From positions 1 through 24,829 of the forward strand of contig CAZFPO010000034.1 in assembly GCA_964521105.1 (NCBI GenBank): a stretch of DNA of 24,829 nt, read 5' to 3'. A program made the position numbers and the translations under genes. Origin of the DNA: JAQUGA01 sp964521105 (lineage in GTDB: Bacteria; Bacteroidota; Bacteroidia; Bacteroidales; WCHB1-69). The notes below the pieces were generated by a model that saw only the letters and a list, made by a program, of their open reading frames with translations, was not told the origin of the DNA and did no database searches. Shown in pieces: positions 14,588 through 23,917 of the stretch. Numbering within the stretch: the first letter of the stretch is position 1; every line of letters begins with the position of its first letter.

Positions 14588-17500
14588 TTAAAACCATCTT
14601 ACTAAATCAAAATCTTGACGATGTGGAAGTAATTCATTTTTGGGATATAATCTAAAAATGTAGTCGTATACACCAGCATTAACAGCAGGAATTTGGGCTT
14701 CAAAAGTAAGAATTCCGTTTTCAAAAGTGGTAGGATGGAGGTCGAATTTTTTATATATTTTATCTATTTTGTCGTTAAGTTTTTGAGCAAATACAATTTC
14801 TACTCCTAAATCATTTGGGCTTAGGTTTGCGATGTTTAACTTAACGGCAGTATTAAAATATTCGCCAAGCATCATCGGTTTTTGTTCGGAATTTGGTATG
14901 CAGATGTCCGTAATTTCAATTTGTTCCCAAGCATTAATTACTCTGTTTTTCCATTTGGATATTTTGGCAGCCATTGCAAAATTATCATCACAAATGTCTT
15001 TTGAACGTTCAAATAGAATGTTGTAAAAACGGTCGTAATAATCGTCGAGTTGGCGTTTCATTGTAAAACGAGGAGCAATTTCCGACCAATTTTTTTTGAT
15101 GTATTGCACCCATAAATCGGGGATATTTTCTTCGTTTAGTTGATAATAAATTGGTGCAATTTCTTCTTTTAATTTGTCGTAAATAGTTTCTGAGTCGAGA
15201 ACATCTTGGAAATCTTGATTTTTATAGGTGCGTTCTTCTTTTAGAGCCCAACCAGCACCAGGAACGTATCCTTCTGCCCACCAGCCATCAAGAACACTAA
15301 AATTTAACACACCATTCATTACCGCTTTTTCGCCACTTGTACCCGATGCTTCCAACGGTCGAGTTGGGGTGTTTAACCAAACATCGCAACCCGAAATGAG
15401 TTTTTGAGCTAATGGGATATCATAGTTTTCAATAAAAATAATTTTTCCCAAGAAAGCATCCATTCGGCTTACTTCAATTATATATTTAATTAAATCTTGA
15501 CCTTCTTTATCATGAGGGTGTGCTTTTCCAGCATAAATAAGTTGAATGGGACGTTCGGGATCGTTTACTAATTCTGAAAGTTTATCTAAATTGCTGAATA
15601 AGAGTTTTGCACGTTTGTAAGTAGCAAATCGACGAGCAAATCCAATGGTTAAAGCATTTTCGTTAAGTGAATTAAGAGTATTGAATATTAATCGAGGATT
15701 TTCTTGTCTGCGAGTCATGTCTGATGCTATTCGGATTTTGATATAATTTATCATTTCCGATTTTAGTTTTTTACGAATATCCCAAATTTTTTCGTCGGCA
15801 ACATCGTTTATTTTATTCCATAAGAAAGGGTCGGATTGATTTTTTAAGAAATCTTTTCCAAATACTTCATAATGTAATTCCTGACAGTATTTATGAGCCC
15901 ATGTTGGATAGTGTACGCCATTTGTTACAAAACCAATATGTAATTCTTCGGGAAAATAACCTTTATATAAATCTTTAAACATTTCGCGACTTACACGTCC
16001 ATGAATTTTACTCACACCGTTAACTTCTTGCGAAAGTTTAGTAGCTAATACACTCATCGAAAACTTTTCGTTTGGATCGTTTTCGTGCATTTTTCCTAAG
16101 TTCATTAATGTGTCCCAGGTAATATTCATACGTTCGGGATAATGAGACATGTAACCTCGTAATAAATCTTCCGAAAAATAGTCGTGCCCTGCTGGAACCG
16201 GTGTGTGTGTGGTAAATAATGAGGATGAACGAATAATTTCAACAGCTTGATTGAAAGGAATATTATAGGTTTGCATGATGTTTTTTAACCTTTCTAAACC
16301 AATGAAGGCTGCATGCCCTTCGTTACAATGATAAATTGTTGGATTTAGTTGCAATTCTTTAATCATTCTAATGCCGCCAATACCTAAAAGCATTTCTTGT
16401 TTTAACCGATTTTCCCAGTCGCCTCCATATAAATTATGGGTTATACTTCTGTCTATTTCATTGTTGTCTTCAAAATCAGTGTCTAACAAGTATAAGGGAA
16501 CTCTTCCAACATCTACTCTCCATATTTTTGCGAATAAAGTTCGACCAGGTAAAGCAATACTTATTTTTTTCCAATCGCCATTTTCGTAACGTTCGGGAAT
16601 TAATGGTAATTGTGAAAACTTTTGAGGAATATACTTATTAATTTGTTCGCCAGTGGTGCTCAATTCTTGCTTAAAGTATCCATAGCGATAAAGTAAACCG
16701 ATACCTATCATGTGTTTGTTCGAGTCACTAGCTTCTTTTAAATAGTCGCCAGCTAAAATTCCAAGCCCACCCGAATATGTTTTTAACGAATCATGTATTC
16801 CAAATTCCATACTGAAATATGCGGTTAACCCATTATCCTTAGCACTAGATTTTTCCATGTATGATCTAAATTCAAGATAAATTGCAGTTAATCGTGATAA
16901 GAATTTTGAGTCGTTTTCGAGTTCAACAAATCGTTCATAGGAAAGTGTTTCGAGCATTGCAATGGGGTTTTGTTGGCAACTTTTCCACAACATTGGGTCG
17001 ATACTTTCAAACAGTTCAATTGCTTCCCAATTCCACGACCACCATAAATTTTTACTTAATTCACTTAGCGGATTTAAGGATTCAGGAAGGTTAACTTTTA
17101 CTAAAATTTTTCTCCATTCAGTATCAATTTTTTTCAATAGTACACTATCGGGTTTTCTAATTGATACTTTTTGTTTATATAATTGAAATCGACTTATTGA
17201 TTTTTGAATGGATAAATCGTAGGCTTTATAATAATTTTCTATAATATTTTCCCACGATACTTTATTTGCAATTTCTTTTGCAGATATAACATTTGATTTA
17301 TATTCTTCAGGCGTTAAATTAGCGGAATATTCAAAAATCGATTTTAGTTTTTCAACTTCATCGTTGTATGTATTTGGTGTTCTATTTAAAATTATTATTC
17401 CTTTTTGTTCATTATTAGTGTTTTCATTAACCCATAATCCAAAACCTGAACGATTGGTTGTTAAGGTTGGGATTCCCATGGTTGCACTTTCCATTGGTGT

Positions 17501-18817
17501 GTATCCCCATGGTTCATAAAACGACGGAAATACGCTAAAATCGAAGCCACATAAATATTCGTAGTACGATAAATTTAAAACTCCATCTTTGCCATTTAAA
17601 TAGGTTGGTATAAAAATTACTTTAACTTTGTCTTCAGGACGATTTTTTAAACTCGAATTCATTAAACGTTGTATGATTAAATTTTTGTCATAATCAAAAA
17701 TCCAATGCGTTAAATAATCTTCAATTGATGGGTTGTCAAAATTTATATTTTCATCTAAAAGTAGGTCTTCACGAGGACCAACTGTTACAGCAGGCACTGC
17801 AATGTATGCAATAATTTGTCGCGGCGATTTAGAATGGTCGTTATATGATGCAAGTGCATCAATGAACAAATCGAATCCTTTGTTTTTAATTTGATGAGTA
17901 CCACTAGTGGTAACAAAAAGTGCATCCTCATTAACTTTTTGTTTAGTAATAGCTTGAGCTAACAAACGCAGTAAGTTTTTAGTTTTTAAGTGTTGATTTT
18001 CAATAGTCTGAGTTAATCCCGCAAGGTTTAAATCAAATCCGTTAGGAGTAACAATATCGGCAGCGTGATTATATAATATCTTCGATTCTTCGTTTGAAAT
18101 GTTGCTAACGGTAGTAAAAATATCAGCTTGTTCGATAGATAATCGCTCTAAGGAATACTTTGAACGCTCGTTGTATTGATAGGATAACATTTCGGAATCG
18201 AATTGTTCATTAGAAAAGGCAACATGCCTATTGTCTAAGGCTAAGGCTTTTCCAAGTATATTTCCGTGTGCAGTAAAAATGGTAGAAATTTGAGGTAAAT
18301 GCTCTTTTAAGTATAAAATACCAGTGCCACAACTCCATTCGTTAAAATGAGCCACTATTTTATCTTGAGCCGAAATGTTATATTCATAAAAATTTTCAAT
18401 AACTTTAGCTGCAGCATATCCAAAAAGGGCTGGTTCTAAATAATCCCACTGCCCGCTAATAGAGTCGAGTTTATATCTGTCCCAAAACTCGGTTAAAATT
18501 TGGTCTTTTAAAATAATATAAGGCGTAAAATCAACTAAAACAACGATAGGATTTCCAGGAACATTCCATTTGCCTATACGAAGTTTAATTCCTTCTTTTT
18601 CGGCATACTCTCGCCATGATTTAAAAATGTTTTTATTTTCGGTAAACTCTGGATTCAAATGTGTTTCTTTCCAAACATCGGGTCCAATTAAAAAATAATT
18701 ATCTTTATATTCTTCAACTAAATACTTTGCTTTGCTAGATAGTACTGTGTTGATACCGCCAATTTTATTACAAACTTCCCAACATGTTTCAATTAAATAA
18801 TCTGCTTTGTATTCCAT
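14588..18817 (-). CDS. Fused GT3 glycogen synthase - GT35 alpha-glucan phosphorylase
   Basis: A 1409-residue two-enzyme protein. Residues 1 to about 560 follow the fungal/animal GT3 glycogen synthase pattern: ETCWEVCNKIGGINTVLSSK, HFNEWSCGTG, FTTVSNISNEE with VTPNGFDL, KNKGFDLFIDAL, and FYEPWGYTPMESATMG with the catalytic pair Glu435 / Glu443. The basic G6P-sensing helix of eukaryotic enzymes is not apparent. From about 575 a short-type phosphorylase begins, with its own N-terminal domain (LSKNLWWSWN). It continues with YFSMEFGIHDSLKTYSGGLG, HCNEGHAAF, TTHTPVPAGHD, ARRFATYKRA and the PLP site EASGTSGEKAVMNG (Lys1164). One half should extend alpha-1,4-glucan from a nucleotide sugar, the other release glucose-1-phosphate. 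It is the last gene of the glycan cluster, 133 nt after the GH57 gene. Such fusions are known in Bacteroidota; their regulation is not clear. Confidence 0.93.
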   Translation of the reverse strand: MEYKADYLIETCWEVCNKIGGINTVLSSKAKYLVEEYKDNYFLIGPDVWKETHLNPEFTENKNIFKSWREYAEKEGIKLRIGKWNVPGNPIVVLVDFTPYIILKDQILTEFWDRYKLDSISGQWDYLEPALFGYAAAKVIENFYEYNISAQDKIVAHFNEWSCGTGILYLKEHLPQISTIFTAHGNILGKALALDNRHVAFSNEQFDSEMLSYQYNERSKYSLERLSIEQADIFTTVSNISNEESKILYNHAADIVTPNGFDLNLAGLTQTIENQHLKTKNLLRLLAQAITKQKVNEDALFVTTSGTHQIKNKGFDLFIDALASYNDHSKSPRQIIAYIAVPAVTVGPREDLLLDENINFDNPSIEDYLTHWIFDYDKNLIIQRLMNSSLKNRPEDKVKVIFIPTYLNGKDGVLNLSYYEYLCGFDFSVFPSFYEPWGYTPMESATMGIPTLTTNRSGFGLWVNENTNNEQKGIIILNRTPNTYNDEVEKLKSIFEYSANLTPEEYKSNVISAKEIANKVSWENIIENYYKAYDLSIQKSISRFQLYKQKVSIRKPDSVLLKKIDTEWRKILVKVNLPESLNPLSELSKNLWWSWNWEAIELFESIDPMLWKSCQQNPIAMLETLSYERFVELENDSKFLSRLTAIYLEFRSYMEKSSAKDNGLTAYFSMEFGIHDSLKTYSGGLGILAGDYLKEASDSNKHMIGIGLLYRYGYFKQELSTTGEQINKYIPQKFSQLPLIPERYENGDWKKISIALPGRTLFAKIWRVDVGRVPLYLLDTDFEDNNEIDRSITHNLYGGDWENRLKQEMLLGIGGIRMIKELQLNPTIYHCNEGHAAFIGLERLKNIMQTYNIPFNQAVEIIRSSSLFTTHTPVPAGHDYFSEDLLRGYMSHYPERMNITWDTLMNLGKMHENDPNEKFSMSVLATKLSQEVNGVSKIHGRVSREMFKDLYKGYFPEELHIGFVTNGVHYPTWAHKYCQELHYEVFGKDFLKNQSDPFLWNKINDVADEKIWDIRKKLKSEMINYIKIRIASDMTRRQENPRLIFNTLNSLNENALTIGFARRFATYKRAKLLFSNLDKLSELVNDPERPIQLIYAGKAHPHDKEGQDLIKYIIEVSRMDAFLGKIIFIENYDIPLAQKLISGCDVWLNTPTRPLEASGTSGEKAVMNGVLNFSVLDGWWAEGYVPGAGWALKEERTYKNQDFQDVLDSETIYDKLKEEIAPIYYQLNEENIPDLWVQYIKKNWSEIAPRFTMKRQLDDYYDRFYNILFERSKDICDDNFAMAAKISKWKNRVINAWEQIEITDICIPNSEQKPMMLGEYFNTAVKLNIANLSPNDLGVEIVFAQKLNDKIDKIYKKFDLHPTTFENGILTFEAQIPAVNAGVYDYIFRLYPKNELLPHRQDFDLVRWF

Positions 18818-18859
18818 ACTTTTTCTGTTTCAATTTTGAGATGGTAAAAATAGTTAAAA

Positions 18860-18892
18860 AAAATGCTTATTTAAAAGTTTGGTTAGCATTTT
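18860..18892 (-). terminator. Weak hairpin between the GH57 gene and the fusion gene
   Basis: AAAATGCT (18860-18867) pairs with AGCATTTT (18885-18892), an 8-bp stem with a 17-nt loop. On the minus strand a T-run follows, so partial termination is possible. A near-consensus -7 element (TATTTTTA, minus strand, 18845-18852) lies just after it and could give the fusion gene its own promoter. Confidence 0.35.
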
Positions 18893-18950
18893 AAAAATAT
18901 CAAAAAAAAATAGTTTTCCCCAATTACCTAAATACTAATTTAGATAAAAA

Positions 18951-20150
18951 TTAAAATTTTTGATTACATAATCTTTTAACCCTAATACTAAAATCAGATA
19001 ACACATTCATGTAGTTAATGTATGCGTCGTAGGGTGAACCGTAAGGATTAAAATATTTATGCACATCACCGTCCGAAAACCATTTTGTGCACATATAGTA
19101 AAAATGATCACTAGTTTGGAGGTAAAGCCAATCTTTCAGAATATGAGGGTCATTAATTGTTTTAATGTCTTCACTTAGGGAATATAATTTTTCAGAAGCA
19201 TCGTCTTGTAATTCGTTTCCACGCCAAGCTGTAATATCTCTTTCTTCGTCGGCCCAAGACATAGGCCAAGGGACGTGAATTGCCGATACTGGTTTAAAAA
19301 GATTACTTACTTCCGAAGGAGTAGCAAATTTGAATTTTGTATTTTTCAATACTTCTTTTGGAACTGCTTTAAAAAAGTCGAAAATTCCAGTTTCTGCCCA
19401 TTGATGTTCGCCAAACGTTTCATAATCCATAAACAAATTTACCGTTTGATTATCTTCGGGCATTTCGTTAAGCCATCTTGAAAATTTCTCGGCTGTTACA
19501 GGGTATTCAGCCCACGATTGATTTGAAAATCGAAACGAAATATCATCGCTTAATGAAAAATTACGAAGTAAAATATTCATTGGTTTTGCTCCCGAACTTT
19601 TATAAACAAAGTTCGGACTTCTCCATCCTAAAACATGTTTTGCTCCTTCGGTCAGCATTGTTTTAAAACCTAACTCTGATACCATATCAGCAATGTCATC
19701 GTTGTAAATCAACTCTGTATTTCTGAAAACACTAGGTTTTTGCCCAAAAAGTTCTTCGATTTTCTTAACATGTCGATTAACTTGACTTTCAAACTCTTCG
19801 GGATTTGAAAGTGAAGATAAACTATGCCCATACGTTTCGGCAATAAATTCTACCGAACCCGTTTTAGCTAATTCTTGAAAACTGGTAATCACTTCTGGAA
19901 CATATTTTTCAAATTGCTCAATTACAATTCCAGAAAGGGAAAAAGCTACTTTAAATTTTTCTCCAAATTGCTCTATTAACTGAAGCAATAGCTTATTCAT
20001 TGGAATATAGCTTCGTTCGGCTATACGACGAACAAGATATTGATTTTGATAGTCATCGTAATAATGATGATCTACACCCATGTCGAAAAATCGATACGAA
20101 CGTAATCGATTGGGCTGATGTACCTGAAAATAAAAACACAATGTTTTCAT
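18951..20150 (-). CDS. GH57 family alpha-amylase / alpha-glucanotransferase
   Basis: Retaining alpha-glucan-active enzyme of glycoside hydrolase family 57, 399 residues, one (beta/alpha)7-barrel domain without extra modules. Family regions in order: HQPNR (11-15), ETYGHS (105-110), FRNTELIYND with the likely nucleophile Glu146, FMDYETFGEH with the likely acid/base Asp242, and AWRGNELQDDA near residue 310. GH57 includes amylases, 4-alpha-glucanotransferases and branching enzymes. The short length argues for an amylase-like enzyme rather than the longer branching enzymes, but this is not certain. No signal peptide is seen, so it should act in the cytosol. ATG lies 4 nt after the GT4 stop, so the two are co-transcribed and likely coupled. 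Confidence 0.92.
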   Translation of the reverse strand: MKTLCFYFQVHQPNRLRSYRFFDMGVDHHYYDDYQNQYLVRRIAERSYIPMNKLLLQLIEQFGEKFKVAFSLSGIVIEQFEKYVPEVITSFQELAKTGSVEFIAETYGHSLSSLSNPEEFESQVNRHVKKIEELFGQKPSVFRNTELIYNDDIADMVSELGFKTMLTEGAKHVLGWRSPNFVYKSSGAKPMNILLRNFSLSDDISFRFSNQSWAEYPVTAEKFSRWLNEMPEDNQTVNLFMDYETFGEHQWAETGIFDFFKAVPKEVLKNTKFKFATPSEVSNLFKPVSAIHVPWPMSWADEERDITAWRGNELQDDASEKLYSLSEDIKTINDPHILKDWLYLQTSDHFYYMCTKWFSDGDVHKYFNPYGSPYDAYINYMNVLSDFSIRVKRLCNQKF

Positions 20151-20154
20151 GATG

Positions 20155-21438
20155 TTATTTTAAAAGTTCTTGATAAATCATTTTTAATTTGTATGCGGCA
20201 TTTTCCCAAAGTAAACTATCCACTTCTTCTTTGCCTAATTTGATAAACATTTTAGATAGAGCAGGGTAGTGGAGTAGTCCGTAAATGGAATTTGCCATGG
20301 CATCCACGTCCCAAAAATCAACTTTAAGAGCATGTTGCAGTACTTCCGAAACGCCCGATTGTTTAGAAATTACCACTGGTACATTCGATCGCATAGCTTC
20401 CAATGGCGAAATGCCAAAGGGTTCGCTTACCGAGGGCATGACATAAACATCACTCAAGGCAAACATTTTATCCACTTCGGCTCCACGTAAAAATCCTGTA
20501 AAATGAAAGCGATCGCCAATTCGGAGTTGTGCTACACGTCGGATAACTTTCGGCATCATATCGCCATCACCGGCTAGTACAAAGCGAACATTTGGGTCGC
20601 GTTTCAAAATTTTATATGCTGCTTCAACAAAGTATTCGGGTCCTTTTTGAAAAGTTACTCTTCCTAAAAAAGTAACCACTTTGTCATCTAATGCTTTGTG
20701 ATAATCTACTGCAATTTTATTTTCGTTAGGTTCCACCGCATTGTGAACGGTAACAACTTTTTCGGCAGGAATATGATGTTTTTCAACAACAATTTGTCGA
20801 GTGTAATTACTAACAGCTACCACTCTGTCGGCAGCCATCATTCCTTCGCGTTCGATGTTGTAAACAACCGAATTTATATTTTGTCCCGAGCGGTCGAATT
20901 CGGTAGCATGCATGTGAACCACTAACGGTTTACCGCTTACTAATTTTGCCGTTATTCCTGCTTTATACGTAAGCCAGTCGTGAGCGTGAATAATGTCGAA
21001 ATCGAAATTTTGGGCAATTTGTGCAGCAACCATTGCATAGCGTTCAATTTCGAGCATTAAATTACTGCCATATTTCCCACTAAATTCATATTTTCGCTTG
21101 CTGTGAGTAATTTCATATTCCGATTTGTCAATTTTATCTTCTTTAATCAAATTATAATACTCTTCTTCGCCAACGTAAGGAATTAAATTTGAATTTACTT
21201 CAACATAGGTAATTTGACTAATCAATTCTTCCATTCCATTCATGCGGAAGTTAATCTCAACATCTGAAGCATTCACAATTCTTACTGCTTCTTCGCTCTC
21301 GTCGCCATACGCTTTAGGAACTACAAAAATAACTTCCATTCCTTGTTTTCGCATCCCTTTTGTTAAGCCAAAACAAGCTGTGCCCAAGCCTCCTGCAATA
21401 TGTGGTGGAAATTCCCATCCAAACATTAATACTTTCAT
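20155..21438 (-). CDS. GT4-family glycosyltransferase of the glycogen cluster
   Basis: 427 residues, GT-B fold. The N-terminal half opens with MKVLMFGWEFPPHIAGGLGT, whose Gly-Gly loop binds the acceptor or nucleotide side. HAHDWLTYKAG and VVAVSNYTRQ follow. The C-terminal half has VVTFLGRVTFQKGPEYFVEA, VLAGDGDMM and SEPFGISPLEAM with the donor-binding pair Glu339 / Glu347. It resembles bacterial glycogen-synthase-like transferases and could extend alpha-1,4-glucan or make maltose-1-phosphate; the sequence alone does not decide the donor (ADP-, UDP- or GDP-sugar). The ATG overlaps the debranching enzyme stop as ATGA, and the GH57 gene follows by 4 nt. It may be a second synthase beside the GT3 domain of the fusion gene. 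Confidence 0.88.
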   Translation of the reverse strand: MKVLMFGWEFPPHIAGGLGTACFGLTKGMRKQGMEVIFVVPKAYGDESEEAVRIVNASDVEINFRMNGMEELISQITYVEVNSNLIPYVGEEEYYNLIKEDKIDKSEYEITHSKRKYEFSGKYGSNLMLEIERYAMVAAQIAQNFDFDIIHAHDWLTYKAGITAKLVSGKPLVVHMHATEFDRSGQNINSVVYNIEREGMMAADRVVAVSNYTRQIVVEKHHIPAEKVVTVHNAVEPNENKIAVDYHKALDDKVVTFLGRVTFQKGPEYFVEAAYKILKRDPNVRFVLAGDGDMMPKVIRRVAQLRIGDRFHFTGFLRGAEVDKMFALSDVYVMPSVSEPFGISPLEAMRSNVPVVISKQSGVSEVLQHALKVDFWDVDAMANSIYGLLHYPALSKMFIKLGKEEVDSLLWENAAYKLKMIYQELLK

Positions 21439-23396
21439 AGCGTTGATTCTTGAGTTTCAAAATTTTGAATAATAAACCCCATGCGTAAAAGTTCCGAAAC
21501 ACTCATAGCATAAGAAATAGCTCCGCCTGGTTTATGTGGGGGGTCGCCATCGTAAAGCTCGGAAATAGTGCCAATGCCATGCTCGCGAATGGTCTCTTCA
21601 AAGTTATCAAAAAGTTGCTTTACATAACTTAAACCAGACCTGCCATATATTCGCAAATAGGCCTCGGTAAAATGACAAATCATCCATGGAAAAACGGTCC
21701 CTTGATGGTAACAAAATTCACGTTCAATGGCGTTTCCTTCATAAATCCCTTTATATTCGATATCGGTGGGAGTTAACGTGCGTAAACCACGTGGTGTTAG
21801 TAATTCCGATTTTACTTTTTCAATAATTAACTGTTGAATTTTATCACTTATTGGGGAGTAAGGAAGTGATGTAGCAAATATCATATTTGGGCGAACTCGC
21901 CAATCTTTATCACCATGAAAATCACAATCACACAAATACCCTTTAGATTTATCCCAAAATGTTTCTTTAAAATGTTTCGGAATTATTTCAAAAATATCTT
22001 CCCACAATTCAATAAAATCGGTATCTTTAAATTTTGTAGCTAACTCCATTGCAAATCCAATTGCGTTATACCAAAGGGAATTAATTTCAACGGCATGTCC
22101 ATATCGTGGAGTTACAGGATTTCCATTTACCACAGTTGACATCCAAGTTAAAGGAATACCATGATGATAGGCAAAAATAAGCCCTTTATCTGTCATTTTA
22201 ATTCCATTTTGAGTGCCAGTTCTATAGTCGTTTAAAATTCGCTTCATAATGCTTCCATATTCATCCCAAATTTCTTCATCATCGCCTGTATAATGAACAT
22301 ATTGTTGTAACGCCCATATAAACCAAAGGGAAGTGTCAGCACTATTGAAATCAGTTTTTGACCCTTTGCCTGAGTTTGGAAATAATCCGTTATTCATCTC
22401 CGAAATCATGGTGTCGAAAACCATTCTTGCCAAACCAAATTCCCCATTTACCAATAGCATTCCAGGCATAGAGATAAATGTATCGCGTCCTATTCGGTCG
22501 AACCATGGATATCCGGCAATAATCTCGCATTTTTCGTCACTTTTATGTATAAATTGTTGAGCCGAATTTTTTAAATTCTGAACAAAATTTGTTCTAGGAA
22601 TGCGTAAGTTAACCTCTTTGTTAAACCTATCAGCAAAATTATTTGGTTCTAATTCTTCTAAAGATGCCGACATTACAAAGCTTTCGCCAGTTTTCATATT
22701 TAATTCAAAATACCCAGGAACAAATAAATCTTCGTGAGAATCGTATCCATTTTCAATTTCTTTGAAATATTCTAAATCGTAGTACCAATCGGGTTGATGA
22801 AAGTATTTAGGTTTTGTTGAAAACTGTAAATGAAGAAAGGAATATCCTTGATACATTTTGCATTTTATTCCATTTTTAATTTCATGGTAGCTTTTATCAG
22901 CGTATTCGTTGCACTTCGATAAATGATTTATGTTTCGGAACGCTAAAAATGGTTTTATTCTAATTTTTGTTTCGGAATGAGCTTCTAAAAGGGTATATCT
23001 GATTAAAACCTGATTTCGTAATGAACTGAAAACTATTTCTTTTTGTAACATTACTCCACCTACTCGATATAAAATTATTGGATTGGGATCAGTTGAAAAA
23101 TGTCGCACATATTTATGCCCTTTTGGAAAATACTGTCCATTCATGTATCGGTTTATCCCAAAGTTAAACTCAGCCTCATGCTGAATAATTGTTTCGTGTA
23201 TTGCCGAAAGTAGAACGTGTTTTTCTAAATCAATTTCGGGTTGGGGTGTTATTAGTAATCCGTGGTGACGACGAGTGTTACATCCAACTATTGTTTGACA
23301 GGCAAACGCTCCTCCACGATTTGCTCGAACTAACTCACGTTCAAGCATAAATTCTAAATTGATAAGTTTTGTTTTATCGAACTCAATGTATGACAT
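21435..23396 (-). CDS. Glycogen debranching enzyme (amylo-alpha-1,6-glucosidase, GH133 type)
   Basis: Cleaves alpha-1,6 branch points of glycogen or limit dextrin in the cytosol. 653 residues in two parts. The N-terminal beta-rich domain has RANRGGAFACQTIVGCNTRRHHGLL (shown here in two parts: RANRGGAFACQ, TRRHHGLLI). The (alpha/alpha)6-barrel from about 285 has YPWFDRIGRDTFISMPG, NSADTSLWFIWALQQY, EINSLWYNAIGFAM and FCYHQGTVFPWMICHF, all typical of the GDE C-terminal family. No signal peptide is seen. I chose ATG 23396; the longer frame uses TTG two codons upstream. It is first in the cluster, overlaps the GT4 gene by 4 nt, and has a -7 element about 17-25 nt upstream. Confidence 0.93.
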   Translation of the reverse strand: MSYIEFDKTKLINLEFMLERELVRANRGGAFACQTIVGCNTRRHHGLLITPQPEIDLEKHVLLSAIHETIIQHEAEFNFGINRYMNGQYFPKGHKYVRHFSTDPNPIILYRVGGVMLQKEIVFSSLRNQVLIRYTLLEAHSETKIRIKPFLAFRNINHLSKCNEYADKSYHEIKNGIKCKMYQGYSFLHLQFSTKPKYFHQPDWYYDLEYFKEIENGYDSHEDLFVPGYFELNMKTGESFVMSASLEELEPNNFADRFNKEVNLRIPRTNFVQNLKNSAQQFIHKSDEKCEIIAGYPWFDRIGRDTFISMPGMLLVNGEFGLARMVFDTMISEMNNGLFPNSGKGSKTDFNSADTSLWFIWALQQYVHYTGDDEEIWDEYGSIMKRILNDYRTGTQNGIKMTDKGLIFAYHHGIPLTWMSTVVNGNPVTPRYGHAVEINSLWYNAIGFAMELATKFKDTDFIELWEDIFEIIPKHFKETFWDKSKGYLCDCDFHGDKDWRVRPNMIFATSLPYSPISDKIQQLIIEKVKSELLTPRGLRTLTPTDIEYKGIYEGNAIEREFCYHQGTVFPWMICHFTEAYLRIYGRSGLSYVKQLFDNFEETIREHGIGTISELYDGDPPHKPGGAISYAMSVSELLRMGFIIQNFETQESTL

Positions 23397-23419
23397 AGTC
23401 AAATTTTGTAATTTTTTTG

Positions 23420-23427
23420 CAAAAATA
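23420..23427 (-). promoter_or_regulatory. -7 promoter element of the glycogen cluster
   Basis: On the minus strand the sequence is TATTTTTG, an exact TAnnTTTG match. It predicts a transcript start about 15-18 nt before ATG 23396. No -33 TTTG is seen at the right distance. Confidence 0.5.
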
Positions 23428-23868
23428 GTGAAAAATACGATACTATGTACTTTGTTTCAGAATCTTAACAACTTATAGACACAAAATTAATGTTAAATTT
23501 ATATTAAAATTACAAGTATTATGAATAAATTTACCTGATTCCAATCTAAATAAAAATGATTTATGAAATATCACTTAGTTTTCATTAAAATTTCTCCTTC
23601 TTTTTCGTGCAACGAAAGCAGACTGATACGAACTTGTACTTTTAAAAATTTGGCAAAAAAATCTTTGTAAGTATGTAATTTATTCTCAACGTAAAAGATG
23701 TTTTTTGAAATTCTAACTGACTAATATTTCGAGCATTTTAAAAAGTAAAAATAATTCAAAGCAAAATTTCAGAAACAAGCTATTTGTCAAAAGAAACTGC
23801 AGAAACTCTCTATTCTCTTATTTTTTATAAATTAAATATTCTTTTCTCGGACAACATTGAAAAGAAAT

Positions 23869-23890
23869 AATTATTTTTGTAAAAATAATT
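23869..23890. promoter_or_regulatory. Palindrome over the -7 element of the small lipoprotein gene
   Basis: AATTATTTTT (23869-23878) and AAAAATAATT (23881-23890) form a perfect 10-bp inverted repeat around a GT centre. An imperfect extension reaches AAAGAAAT on the left (23861) and TTTCTTT on the right (to 23895). The -7 element TATTTTTG (23872-23879) lies within it, about 33 nt before the start codon if transcription begins near 23885. The overlap suggests an operator, though A/T palindromes arise easily in such DNA. Confidence 0.4.
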
Positions 23891-23917
23891 TCTTTTTTAA
23901 ACCTAAATTTTAATTCA

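Larger units (their letters stand above)
23403..23917. other. 515-bp divergent intergenic region
   Basis: AT-rich DNA between the glycan cluster and the small lipoprotein gene. It holds a -7 element for each flanking gene and a palindrome at 23869-23890. The only other open frames are very short, for example 35 codons from ATG 23563, without a recognisable product. No tRNA, repeat array or strong terminator is visible between 23430 and 23860. The length leaves room for regulatory sites or a small RNA, which I cannot demonstrate. Confidence 0.6.

Noticed and set aside
23563..23670. 35-codon frame in the divergent gap
   Set aside because: No recognisable product, no promoter or conserved motif, length expected by chance.
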